Of a stretch of 5,773 nt of DNA, positions 1 through 5,773 are shown in pieces. The stretch is from Bacteroidaceae bacterium (GTDB lineage: Bacteria > Bacteroidota > Bacteroidia > Bacteroidales > Bacteroidaceae), in assembly GCA_028709135.1 (NCBI GenBank), contig JAQVXN010000138.1:1-5773 (forward strand), in the 5' to 3' direction. A model generated the notes under the pieces. That model ran no database searches and was not told where the DNA came from. It saw only the letters and a list, made by a program, of their open reading frames with translations. Every line of letters starts with the position of its first letter. Positions within the stretch are counted from its first letter, which is position 1. The translations under genes were made by a program, and so were the position numbers.

Positions 1-261
1 AGCGAAATCTGTGCTCATCAGGATATTTCCAAAAAGCTCGGCAATGTTCCTGCCTTCTTTGCCGATTCATACGCTTCATGTCAAAAAGGGGCCATCGAAA
101 ACGAAAATAAACTTATTAGGCAATATATTTCTAAAGATACGGACTTTGATGATGTTACACCTCTATTTATCAAAAATATACAGGCAAAACTTAACAACAG
201 ACCCAGACTTAAGCTCAATTTCTCTTCTTCCAAAATTCAATTCTTCAAACATTTCTCCTGA
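1..261 (+). pseudogene. IS30-family transposase, C-terminal fragment
   Basis: Frame 1 is open from the left edge to TGA at 259-261 and reads as the end of a DDE transposase of the IS30 family. It contains FADSYASCQKGAIENENK followed by LIRQYISKDTDF and then KLNNRPRLKLNF. The Glu of the GAIENENK motif is the expected third catalytic residue, and NNRPR is the typical C-terminal signature. Where relatives usually have Trp in the YxSW motif this copy has Cys (TGT), and a further in-frame stretch FALAR runs on to a second stop at 277-279, so the stop at 259 may be premature. Both suggest a decayed copy, but the left part lies outside the window, so an intact element cannot be excluded. The family assignment is confident; the pseudogene status is inferred. 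Confidence 0.75.
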
Positions 262-292
262 TTTGCACTTGCTCGTTGACTCTGCGAAACTT

Positions 293-319
293 ATTAATCC
301 ATTGATTAATATGCATATT
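293..319. repeat. Two adjacent small palindromes
   Basis: ATTAATC (293-299), loop CATT, GATTAAT (304-310) is a perfect 7-bp stem. It overlaps AATATGCATATT (308-319), a perfect 12-bp palindrome. They lie between the IS30 transposase end and the start of the minus-strand remnants, where an IS end or a weak bidirectional terminator would be expected. No T-run follows on either strand, so a terminator role is not supported. The rest of 262-360 shows nothing else. Confidence 0.35.
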
Positions 320-360
320 TGTGGGGCGAATCGATATTGGATATTTAACGGGATATAACT

Positions 361-525
361 TTAACCGTTTTTCTTAATTTTGCATTTGTCTGTTGATGGG
401 TGGTCTTCATCTAAAACTTCATGGATTTGCCTATTTTCTCCATTAATTTTTTCAAGTTCATCTTGATAACGCTCCCATGCACTTAAATCTTCGTGCCAAC
501 TTTCCAGTTCCTCTTTGTCAAACAT
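361..525 (-). CDS. Hypothetical 54-residue acidic protein
   Basis: A minus-strand ATG at 525-523 opens a frame of 54 codons ending in TAA at 363-361. The product starts MFDKEELESWHEDLSAWERY. It is rich in Glu and Asp, probably helical over residues 3-40, with a short basic tail (KCKIKKNG). I do not recognise the family. No ribosome binding site is visible, which is normal for Bacteroidetes. An in-frame stop lies a few codons before the ATG. Immediately upstream another frame is open and reads GPDISNQRKLYKIAVEKG and GEYDLSIDDSTSSYN before running over this start. The two pieces could therefore be one gene broken by a frameshift. It lies downstream of the IS21-like end, so it may be the tail of a gene split by that insertion. 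Confidence 0.35.
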   Translation of the reverse strand: MFDKEELESWHEDLSAWERYQDELEKINGENRQIHEVLDEDHPSTDKCKIKKNG

Positions 526-647
526 TTTGTATATTTTAGATTATAAGAAGATGTGCTATCATCTATAGATAGATCATATTCACCTATTCCTTTCTCTACC
601 GCTATTTTATATAATTTTCTTTGATTAGATATATCTGGACCGTAATA

Positions 648-695
648 CTCACGATATCGCTGTATCGGAACTAAGCGTAGCGCTTGAATCGGTAC
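648..695 (-). repeat. IS21-type terminal repeats (two imperfect 24-bp units)
   Basis: On the minus strand, GTACCGATTCAAGCGCTACG (from 695) is followed 24 bases later by GTTCCGATACAGCGATATCG (from 671). The shared core is GT-CCGAT-CA followed by a GCG-TA pattern with a one-base gap. In translation the periodicity shows as VPIQALRL then VPIQRYRE, which is artefactual. Tandem, imperfect repeats just outside istB are typical of IS21-family ends, where they serve as transposase binding sites. Their position 36 bases downstream of the istB stop fits. The exact outer boundary of the element cannot be set. Confidence 0.45.
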
Positions 696-730
696 CAAAA
701 TTCAGTTCAGTAAGATCTCTGCAAAATTAG

Positions 731-1111
731 TTATTTTTTCTGTCTTATGGATTTTCTTTTTAGTACTATTTTATTGGCATTTGAAACGAGCCTGTCCATG
801 ATGACATCGGCTAATGTAGAATCACCGATATAGTTATACCATTTGTTTGAAGGAAGCTGCGAGGCAATGATGACTGACTTCCTTACATATCGTTCTTCTT
901 GTATCTGCGGCAGTACAAGTCTGGTATTGATCTCCAGCGGCTATAGTCCGAACTCGTCGATAGCATAGAAATTTTCTGTAATTTTATCCTTGGCAATGAT
1001 CATTATATTTGTTGCTTCTTTTTGATTTTCAACTATAATTGTATGCAAAAATCTTGTGATAGCAAATTTTTTAATAACTTTTACCCCTTTCCTTGTCGCG
1101 AACATAAGTAC
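731..1111 (-). pseudogene. istB: IS21-family helper ATPase IstB, decayed C-terminal part
   Basis: Read on the minus strand, the frame gives YAIDEFGL, a stop (TAG at 943-941), then PLEINTRLVLPQIQEERY, then RKSVIIASQLPSNKWYNYIG, then STLADVIMDRLVSNANKIVL, ending in TAA at 733-731. This is the C-terminal half of the AAA+ ATPase that helps the IS21 transposase IstA: a Walker B-like IDEFG, the sensor-1 region VIIASQLP, and the LADxIxDRL motif. The TAG sits where relatives have a sense codon between FGL and PL. Upstream, the frame is open back to 1111 (LMFATRKGVKVIKK), but no Walker A can be seen. Weak similarity may continue in another frame to about 1170. istA is absent. It cannot encode a working protein. 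Identification of the C-terminal part is confident; the 5' limit is arbitrary. Confidence 0.75.
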
Positions 1112-1222
1112 CTATATTTTTCTTACTCGAAAAACCGTCGTACTTTATGCAACAGTAAAACATGAATTGTCCAAATGTCGGTAATCAGCATAGTCCTCAT
1201 TATTCTGTTCTAAGCTATTATG

Positions 1223-1537
1223 TCACTCAATATCAATCAGCTCCTGGAGCATTCGTCGGTATAGATTCATCACCTCTGGAGAAAGATAGCTATCAAGTAG
1301 GTTTGCTGCAGGCTCTCCACCCCAGATAGTACCTTCGTCCAGAGGTAATACTCTCCATTCTGTAGAGTCTGTATTACGGATGAAATCTACTTTACCGAGA
1401 AAAAGTTTAGGCTTTAATACTTTATGATATGCTATCTGTCACTGTTCAATAAGTTCTCTTTCATTCATAAGCCGGCGCTTTCCTCCAGCTAAATGTGCAT
1501 TTTCCAGAAGAATCTCTTGAGCTGAAGATATATCATA
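1223..1537 (-). pseudogene. AbiEi-like type IV antitoxin family remnant, C-terminal part
   Basis: The minus-strand frame directly after the glycosyltransferase stop reads ISSAQEILLENAHLAGGKRR, then LMNERELIEQ, a stop (TGA at 1441-1439), then QIAYHKVLKPKLFLGKVDFI, an EWRVLPLDEGTIWGGEP segment, and AANLLDSYLSPEVMNLY, ending at TGA 1225-1223. The pattern L-N-x-x-L-x-x-x-W/stop, AY-x-x-x-LKPKL-LG, the W-to-L spacing, G-x-x-WGGE-x-AA, YL-P and LY fits the C-terminal domain of the DUF2186/AbiEi-type antitoxins of Bacteroidetes, from memory of the family pattern. The TGA most likely replaces the conserved Trp (TGG). The N-terminal winged-helix region and the usual final Phe-Trp end are missing, and no AbiEii nucleotidyltransferase is visible. 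Positions 1112-1222 carry only an unassigned frame (NNEDYADYRHLDN). Confidence 0.55.
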
Positions 1538-1547
1538 CTATAGTATG
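1534..1547. repeat. 14-bp perfect palindrome across the glycosyltransferase stop codon
   Basis: CATACTATAGTATG is its own reverse complement and contains the TAG stop of the glycosyltransferase gene (1540-1538). Folded as RNA it gives a 5-bp stem with a TATA loop. A T5 run follows on the plus strand only, so as a terminator it would face transcripts from the left, not the operon. No convincing terminator for the operon is visible after this point. The site may mark a junction between operon DNA and the flanking AbiEi remnant. Confidence 0.3.
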
Positions 1548-3760
1548 TTTTTCTCAGTTGGTGAAGTTGTAGCTTTTATAAGCGAAAGTCTGGCCATAAG
1601 ATAACAAACAGTGGATTCGGCGCCCTGGTTTAAATTAATGTTATTTTCTTCCAGTCCGTCATAGCAACCGCCCGTAATCGGATTATATATTATTTGGTGA
1701 AGATGATTATTGCCCAAGAACCAACTGAAAGCCTCATTTTGTTTTTGGATGTATTCATTCTTGTGGAGCACCTCATAGAACGTAGACAATGCGATTACAG
1801 TAGCAGCTACATCGACAGGCTGTTCTCCGTATTTTGTGTTTGTTTCACCTTTATTCAACCAGTTATTATTAGAAATAACTTTAATTTGTCCGTTAGAGAA
1901 TAGTTTCCCTAACAAAAAATCAAATGATTCTTCAGCTATAGCTTTATATTGTTCGTTTTTTGTTACGTTATATGCATAGATTAAACTTTCTGGTAAAACG
2001 GCATTCTCGTATGTTAAGTAAGTCTCAAACCATTTCCAACTTTTGTCCGCCGTAATGAGATATAAATCAGTCAATTTGTTGGTTAACATTTGGATAATGT
2101 CATAGACTTCTTGTGATGGTTCTTTTACGTAATAACAGCATAATCCTTTTATTGAGAATGCTATGCTTCTGGGAGATTGCATTTTACTAAGAATGGGAAA
2201 AGTAAGGTGCATGGCTTTTCTTGCTGCAGTTATGGATGATTGGTAGAGAGATTTGCCATGGCAAATAAAATACCCAAGAGCCCAGATAGCTCGACCATTA
2301 CTATCTTCCAATAAAACATCATCATTTTGTGAAGTAAACTTGTGATACTTGTCTACATAGTTTTTCAATGTTCCGTCATCTTGTAGACAAAAAAGGATAA
2401 AATTTAAGTACAACATCATGTATTTCACACATTTATGATTATCTTCCTTCTCATCCACCATACAAAGAGCGATGAGCGCACGGGCATTATCATCAAGAGT
2501 ATAACCTGAATTCAAGTCCGGTTTATTCCCTTTCGAAAATTGTATAATTCCAAAATTTTTGCTCATGGCGATAATATGATCTAGATTGATTCCTGGCAAC
2601 GAGTATGTTAGGATGTCTTTTGAACCCAATATCTTCTCAAAAAGCAAAGTATAGGCAATGGCCGTATTTTCCCAAGCTGTAAAAGCTGTCTTCTGCAAAC
2701 CTGAGATCCCCATTTGAATACGAAGTTTTTTATCTTTCAATAATCTATTTGTCGATTTAGCTAATTGTACGGAATCATGAAAGTTAAAAATGATACCAGT
2801 ATGATCACTCAACAGCTCAAATGCATGAGGTATTGGTGTTGCAACGATTGGGCATCCACAACTAAGTGCATAAACGAAGGTGCCGCTTACAGCCTGATTG
2901 GGATCAGAAGATGTAAATAAATAAACATCTGTCATCTGAAGATATTCCAGCAGAGTGTCGATGTCTAGATATTTATTGATGAATTTTACGTTATTTGTCA
3001 AGTTGAGATCTTTCACTTTAGCCTCAAGGCTTTCACGATAGGTTTCTCCATAAGTTTTCACTATTACAGGATGCGTCTCTCCAATAATTAAAAACAATAT
3101 CGAAGGATTTTCCTTAATGATAGCGGGTAAAGCATCGAGAGAAGTTTCAATACTTTTTCCTGGACTTAACAACCCGAATGTAGAGAGAATTTCTCTCCCT
3201 GAAAATCCGTATGTCCTTTTTAATTGTTTTTTATCAATTTGTTGTACCAAATGTGTTCCGTGAGAAATAATGCTTATTTTATCCTTTTGAACTTGGTACT
3301 CGTTCTCCAAAATAGCTGATGACGAATGAGTCATCACAATAACAGCCTGACAAGCATTAATGATATGTCGCAGGTACTCTCGTTCGGCTTCTTTAGGATG
3401 AGATAAAACCGTATGAAATACAATAACGATTGGTTTTGTTAGAACTTGAACGAATTTCAAAAAAGATTCTTGATTTTCACTGAAAAGTCCGAACTCATGC
3501 TGAATGCATATTAAATCAATGTTGGCATCTTGGTTTATTCTTTTTGAGATTACCTCAAAATCTTCTTGTTCAGACGTATTTAATACATACTTTACAGTGC
3601 TATCATAGGAATGTTTCTCTATTTTAGATTCTACAGCACATACTTCAACGATATAATCATTTTGGAATTTCTTATTTATATTTTGTATCAAGTCATACGA
3701 GAAAGTTGCAATTCCACATACACGTGGTGGATAAGTTGTAATACATAATATATGTTTCAT
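1538..3760 (-). CDS. GT4 glycosyltransferase with C-terminal helical toroid-like domain
   Basis: The protein has 740 residues with two parts. Residues 1-380 are a GT-B fold, GT4-type retaining glycosyltransferase. It has the N-terminal motif TTYPPRVCGIATF (8-20), QHEFG (87-91), a hinge HGTHL (167-171), and the C-lobe start FGLLSPGKSIETSLDALPAI (195-214). The nucleotide-binding stretch DPNQAVSGTFVYALSCGCPI ends at residue 305. The usual E-x7-E of GT4 is degenerate here (no Glu at the first place), as in the subfamily I recall with the YPPRxCGIA start. Residues about 388-728 form a second domain with LDHIIAMSKNFGIIQFS, GYTLDDNARALIAL (419-432), LEDSNGRAIWALGY (484-497), NAVLPESLIYAY (586-597), PVDVAATVIAL (648-658), GGCYDGL (697-703) and NQGAEST (711-717), suggesting an alpha/alpha toroid related to glycosidases. 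No signal peptide or membrane segment is seen, so it is cytoplasmic. Its ATG overlaps the GH130 stop by 4 bases. A nucleotide-sugar such as GDP-mannose is a plausible donor, by inference from the partner gene. Confidence 0.85.
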   Translation of the reverse strand: MKHILCITTYPPRVCGIATFSYDLIQNINKKFQNDYIVEVCAVESKIEKHSYDSTVKYVLNTSEQEDFEVISKRINQDANIDLICIQHEFGLFSENQESFLKFVQVLTKPIVIVFHTVLSHPKEAEREYLRHIINACQAVIVMTHSSSAILENEYQVQKDKISIISHGTHLVQQIDKKQLKRTYGFSGREILSTFGLLSPGKSIETSLDALPAIIKENPSILFLIIGETHPVIVKTYGETYRESLEAKVKDLNLTNNVKFINKYLDIDTLLEYLQMTDVYLFTSSDPNQAVSGTFVYALSCGCPIVATPIPHAFELLSDHTGIIFNFHDSVQLAKSTNRLLKDKKLRIQMGISGLQKTAFTAWENTAIAYTLLFEKILGSKDILTYSLPGINLDHIIAMSKNFGIIQFSKGNKPDLNSGYTLDDNARALIALCMVDEKEDNHKCVKYMMLYLNFILFCLQDDGTLKNYVDKYHKFTSQNDDVLLEDSNGRAIWALGYFICHGKSLYQSSITAARKAMHLTFPILSKMQSPRSIAFSIKGLCCYYVKEPSQEVYDIIQMLTNKLTDLYLITADKSWKWFETYLTYENAVLPESLIYAYNVTKNEQYKAIAEESFDFLLGKLFSNGQIKVISNNNWLNKGETNTKYGEQPVDVAATVIALSTFYEVLHKNEYIQKQNEAFSWFLGNNHLHQIIYNPITGGCYDGLEENNINLNQGAESTVCYLMARLSLIKATTSPTEKNIL

Positions 3761-4791
3761 TTTTTATAATTTAGTAATTCATCAATTAATTCTCTAACAG
3801 AAACGGAAGCACATGCAATGCATTTATCTGCCGCTCCGTAATATATATACAGTCTGTCGTCCCATATAATAGCTCCCGTGGGGAAACATACATGATTAAC
3901 TACGCCTTGAATCTCATAGTCCTTTTCAGGTTTTAACAAAGGATAGGGTAATCGTGCGATTTCAATAGATGGATTATACTTATTTAGCAAGGCTGCACAT
4001 ATAGAATAAACATACCCTTCAGATGTATCATAAACGCCATGATAAATCATAAGCCATCCTTCGTCTACTTTTATAGGTGGGCATCCCCCACCTATATAGC
4101 TCGATTCATGATCATACTGATGCTTAAAAAAGACGTGACTGCTGAAATTGGAATAATATTTCTCCCAGAAATCTTGGGTGAGGTTTTCAAATCTATCAAT
4201 TGATACGGACTGTATATCTGGCCTTATACGATGTAGAAAAAAGAATTTTCCATTTATCTTATGAGGGAACATAACCAAATCCTTGTCCACCAAATAGAGC
4301 AACTTGCCTGTCTGCGTCGCTGATTGACGCTGATTGTATAAACGGAAATATTTATAGGTATGTGGATGTTTGTCATTTATTAACCATTCAACAAATTGAG
4401 GATAAGTAACTTGAGATGTAATAATTCCGACTTTTGTAAAGTGTTTTAAATCTTTAGATGTAACCAATGCTCCAATAGCATTGTCTCCATCATAGGCTGT
4501 ATAGGTCATATAATAGGTGTCTTCTATCTTAACTATCCGAGGATCTTCCATTCCGTGATTCTCATATTCAAATTCAGGAGATAGTATGGGCTGCTTTTTT
4601 CGATAAATGATTTTTAATGGACTTTCAAGCCTACAATAACCGATAGATGATATATTTCCTACTTTTACAGCTCTATAAAACATGTGTATTTCATCTCCGG
4701 CAACAATTACGGCTGGATTCATTACACCTTCATTTTCAAATTCAAGATTAGTTGGTTCAAGAATGACACCTTCTCTTTTTATATTTATCAT
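3757..4791 (-). CDS. Glycoside hydrolase family 130 protein (beta-mannoside phosphorylase or hydrolase)
   Basis: The 344-residue protein is a five-bladed beta-propeller enzyme of family GH130 (COG2152 type). The motifs in order are NPAVIVAGDEIHMFYRA (25-41), GMEDPRIVKIEDTYYMTYTA (80-99) with the presumed general-acid Asp83, FPHKINGKFFFLHRIRP (175-191), YIGGGCPPI with GWLMIYHGV (232-253), and FPTGAI with LYIYYGAAD (303-322). Known members phosphorolyse beta-1,4- or beta-1,2-linked mannosides to mannose 1-phosphate, and some hydrolyse them. Sequence alone does not settle which applies here, because the phosphate-binding basic residues need an alignment. Residues 128-170 (TYPQFVEWLINDKHPHTYKY onward) look longer than in the classical phosphorylases. 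There is no signal peptide, so it acts in the cytoplasm. The start at 4791 is preferred because its ATG overlaps the stop of the upstream small ORF (TAATG), and the following gene overlaps it by ATGA. It is probably made together with the glycosyltransferase and acts on the same or a related mannoside. Confidence 0.88.
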   Translation of the reverse strand: MINIKREGVILEPTNLEFENEGVMNPAVIVAGDEIHMFYRAVKVGNISSIGYCRLESPLKIIYRKKQPILSPEFEYENHGMEDPRIVKIEDTYYMTYTAYDGDNAIGALVTSKDLKHFTKVGIITSQVTYPQFVEWLINDKHPHTYKYFRLYNQRQSATQTGKLLYLVDKDLVMFPHKINGKFFFLHRIRPDIQSVSIDRFENLTQDFWEKYYSNFSSHVFFKHQYDHESSYIGGGCPPIKVDEGWLMIYHGVYDTSEGYVYSICAALLNKYNPSIEIARLPYPLLKPEKDYEIQGVVNHVCFPTGAIIWDDRLYIYYGAADKCIACASVSVRELIDELLNYKK

Positions 4792-4919
4792 TACGTTTTT
4801 CTTATGATGCTTGTGGGTCTTTCTCCATTTCTTTCTTTGTCGATCTGATATTCACTTTTGATTTTTACTTTATTTGTTTGAGCTTCTTTTTTTGCTTCTT
4901 TTCTACCTTTATTTTTCAT
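4791..4919 (-). CDS. Small lysine-rich protein of 42 residues, first clear gene of the operon
   Basis: ATG at 4919-4917 opens 42 codons ending in TAA at 4793-4791. That TAA shares its last A with the GH130 ATG (TAATG). The product begins MKNKGRKEAKKEAQTNKVKI and ends NGERPTSIIRKT. It is strongly basic, has no hydrophobic segment, and is probably helical or disordered at the N-terminus. I do not recognise a family. Support comes from its position about 55 bases after a good promoter, its overlap with GH130, and the same overlap pattern at the other operon junctions. It could be a protein partner of the enzymes, an RNA- or glycan-binding peptide, or only a translational coupler. Frequent AAA codons also occur in non-coding AT-rich DNA, so a chance ORF cannot be excluded. 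Confidence 0.5.
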   Translation of the reverse strand: MKNKGRKEAKKEAQTNKVKIKSEYQIDKERNGERPTSIIRKT

Positions 4920-4960
4920 AATAGTTTATTTTGGTTATTAGTTGCTTTTTTAAATATCAT
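4916..4960 (-). CDS. Possible 14-codon leader ORF
   Basis: ATG at 4960-4958 opens MIFKKATNNQNKLL and stops at TGA 4918-4916, overlapping the ATG of the 42-residue ORF in an ATGA arrangement. It lies about 15-20 bases after the predicted transcription start. The overlap matches the other junctions, which is the only reason to list it. A chance short ORF in AT-rich leader DNA is the simpler view. There are no regulatory codon runs that would mark an attenuator. Confidence 0.2.
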   Translation of the reverse strand: MIFKKATNNQNKLL

Positions 4961-4981
4961 ATTAATAGCTTTCACTTTCTG

Positions 4982-5014
4982 CAAAATTAATAAATATATT
5001 TCGATTTATATAAA
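4982..5014 (-). promoter_or_regulatory. Bacteroidetes-type promoter for the GH130-GT4 operon
   Basis: On the minus strand, TAATTTTG (4989-4982) matches the Bacteroidetes -7 consensus TAnnTTTG. A TTTA (5014-5011), one mismatch from the -33 TTTG, sits 21 bases upstream. The transcription start would fall near 4975, giving a leader of about 55 bases before the 42-residue ORF. It is the only good candidate between the repeats and the operon. Confidence 0.55.
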
Positions 5015-5035
5015 AACAGATTGTTTATTTCTTGT

Positions 5036-5078
5036 ATCAATCGATTTATTATAGATTTGACATCAATCGATTTATTAT
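5036..5078. promoter_or_regulatory. Two perfect 17-bp direct repeats, candidate operator
   Basis: ATCAATCGATTTATTAT occurs at 5036-5052 and again at 5062-5078, with a 26-bp period (about 2.5 helical turns). A shorter match, TCGATTTATA, is found at 5001-5010, beside the -33 element. Each repeat contains the palindromic core AATCGATT. The pair lies just upstream of the predicted promoter, at about -61 to -103, where an activator or repressor would bind. No regulator gene is in the window. Confidence 0.5.
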
Positions 5079-5220
5079 TTAACAAATCATGAATAGAAAC
5101 AGGTACAAAGTTCGAGTATCTAAGTTCTAATCAACATATACATAGCTTATTGTCAATATTCCGTAAATCTATCGATAGCTGCAAGGACTGCTGGAGGTTT
5201 TCAATAAACAAAAACTACAG

Positions 5221-5395
5221 TATCCCAAAGATGCCAAATCACATTCCAAAATCGTTATCCTTGTACATTTATCGCCACTACCCAAAACTGTGCCGATCGT
5301 TTCTACCGAGAAATTTTTATCAGAAAACAGTTTCTGTAATACAAACAGCACATGATATCAGTAATGCCATAAATTTCAAACACCCAGTTAAGGGA
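5221..5395 (-). pseudogene. Possible decayed tyrosine-recombinase C-terminus
   Basis: The minus strand reads YHVLFVLQKLFSDKNFSVET followed by IGTVLGSGDKCTRI and DLASL. This resembles the C-terminal part of Bacteroidales integrases: H-x-x-R-H-T-F-x-T-L, then a GVPIETVxxxLGH-like segment, then TxIYA-like and DMxxL segments. Around 5320-5370 small deletions would restore an HxxRH-like stretch. The catalytic Arg, His and Tyr are not present in this copy, so the similarity is weak. Stops lie in the frame upstream. A longer frame on the opposite strand over 5150-5437 shows no recognisable protein. This is an inference from pattern, not a firm identification. Confidence 0.3.
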
Positions 5396-5437
5396 TACAA
5401 TACCCGCTGTATATGTGGTCTGCTTGAAATAAAATGA

Positions 5438-5739
5438 ATGATTAATTTAAAATTGTCATGAGGTTTTTGAAGATGAACAAATTCCAATTTTTTTGTATTT
5501 TAATGGATATAATTTCTTCTTTATACCTGATCAATTTCTGCAAGATTTATAGTGTAAAGATACAAAATACCGCAGATATATACAACTCTTTCATAGATTA
5601 ACTTCTTTATAATCAACATTTTTTAAGGGAAAGCCATATTGTTTGATACGAACATAATACTTTTATATAAGAGATTTTGTGGACTCAAATTGATATTCGA
5701 AAAAAATATTTTTACAACAACTGTATAATTATAGAAATA
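5438..5739. other. AT-rich intergenic stretch without a recognisable gene
   Basis: These roughly 300 bases hold only short frames. The longest is a 42-codon hydrophobic frame on the plus strand at 5473-5601 (MNKFQFFCILMDIISSLYLI at its start), which has no support from context or promoter. No RNA gene, repeat array or terminator with a clear stem and T-run was seen. Confidence 0.5.
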
Positions 5740-5772
5740 ATTGATGAAAACAAAAATAAATCTGTATTTTTG
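5740..5772 (+). promoter_or_regulatory. Bacteroidetes-type promoter reading off the right edge
   Basis: TATTTTTG (5765-5772) matches the -7 consensus TAnnTTTG exactly. ATTG (5740-5743) is a one-mismatch -33 element with a 21-base spacer. It would drive a gene starting beyond the window. Such matches also arise by chance in AT-rich DNA. Confidence 0.4.
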
Positions 5773-5773
5773 T

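Noticed and set aside
11..358. Plus-strand open frame of 115 codons
   Set aside because: It overlaps the IS30 transposase frame, which gives a recognisable protein; this frame does not.
722..729. Minus-strand TAATTTTG resembling the -7 promoter element, just downstream of istB
   Set aside because: No -33 element is found at 19-22 bases upstream, and it sits inside an IS remnant.
1694..1903. Plus-strand open frame of 69 codons
   Set aside because: It lies antisense inside the well-supported GT4 C-terminal domain and has no protein-like features.
5150..5437. Plus-strand open frame of 95 codons
   Set aside because: No recognisable motif or promoter. It is antisense to the integrase-like remnant and is probably a shadow of that decayed gene.
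5555..5562. Minus-strand TATCTTTA, one mismatch from the -7 consensus
   Set aside because: No suitable -33 element and no gene downstream on that strand that it would serve.
5473..5601. Plus-strand 42-codon hydrophobic frame
   Set aside because: Its composition follows from AT-rich DNA, with no promoter or neighbour support; the hydrophobicity alone is not evidence.

Overview
The window looks like a chromosomal accessory segment of a Bacteroidales bacterium (Bacteroides, Parabacteroides or Prevotella type). The evidence is low GC, the absence of Shine-Dalgarno sequences before starts, a promoter of the Bacteroidetes TAnnTTTG type, and remnants of IS30- and IS21-type elements resembling those of this order. 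No rRNA, tRNA or CRISPR was seen.

Layout, left to right. Positions 1-279 hold the C-terminal end of an IS30-family transposase (+ strand, cut by the window edge). Positions 280-360 are non-coding with two small palindromes. Positions 361-525 hold a possible 54-residue acidic protein (- strand, unrecognised), preceded by a short open frame of unknown origin. Positions 648-1111 hold a decayed IS21-type end: imperfect 24-bp repeats plus the C-terminal part of IstB with an internal stop. Positions 1223-1537 hold the C-terminal remnant of an AbiEi-like (type IV antitoxin-like) protein with an internal TGA. The intact core, 1538-4960, is a minus-strand operon. Positions 4961-5100 are its promoter region. 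Positions 5221-5395 hold what may be a very decayed tyrosine-recombinase C-terminus. The remaining AT-rich DNA ends in a promoter-like sequence pointing off the right edge.

The operon is the main content. In transcription order it has a possible 14-codon leader ORF, a 42-codon lysine-rich small ORF, a GH130 family mannoside phosphorylase/hydrolase, and a 740-residue GT4 glycosyltransferase carrying a C-terminal helical toroid-like domain. Every junction is a stop/start overlap (ATGA, TAATG, ATGA), which points to one mRNA and coupled translation. Upstream of the promoter lie two perfect 17-bp direct repeats, a plausible operator. A GT4 enzyme, a toroid domain and a GH130 enzyme together suggest a self-contained module that makes and trims or phosphorolyses a mannose-type glycan. 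The substrate cannot be read from sequence.

The operon sits intact between decayed mobile and defence-gene remnants on both sides, so it is either an island survivor or an insertion hotspot neighbour.
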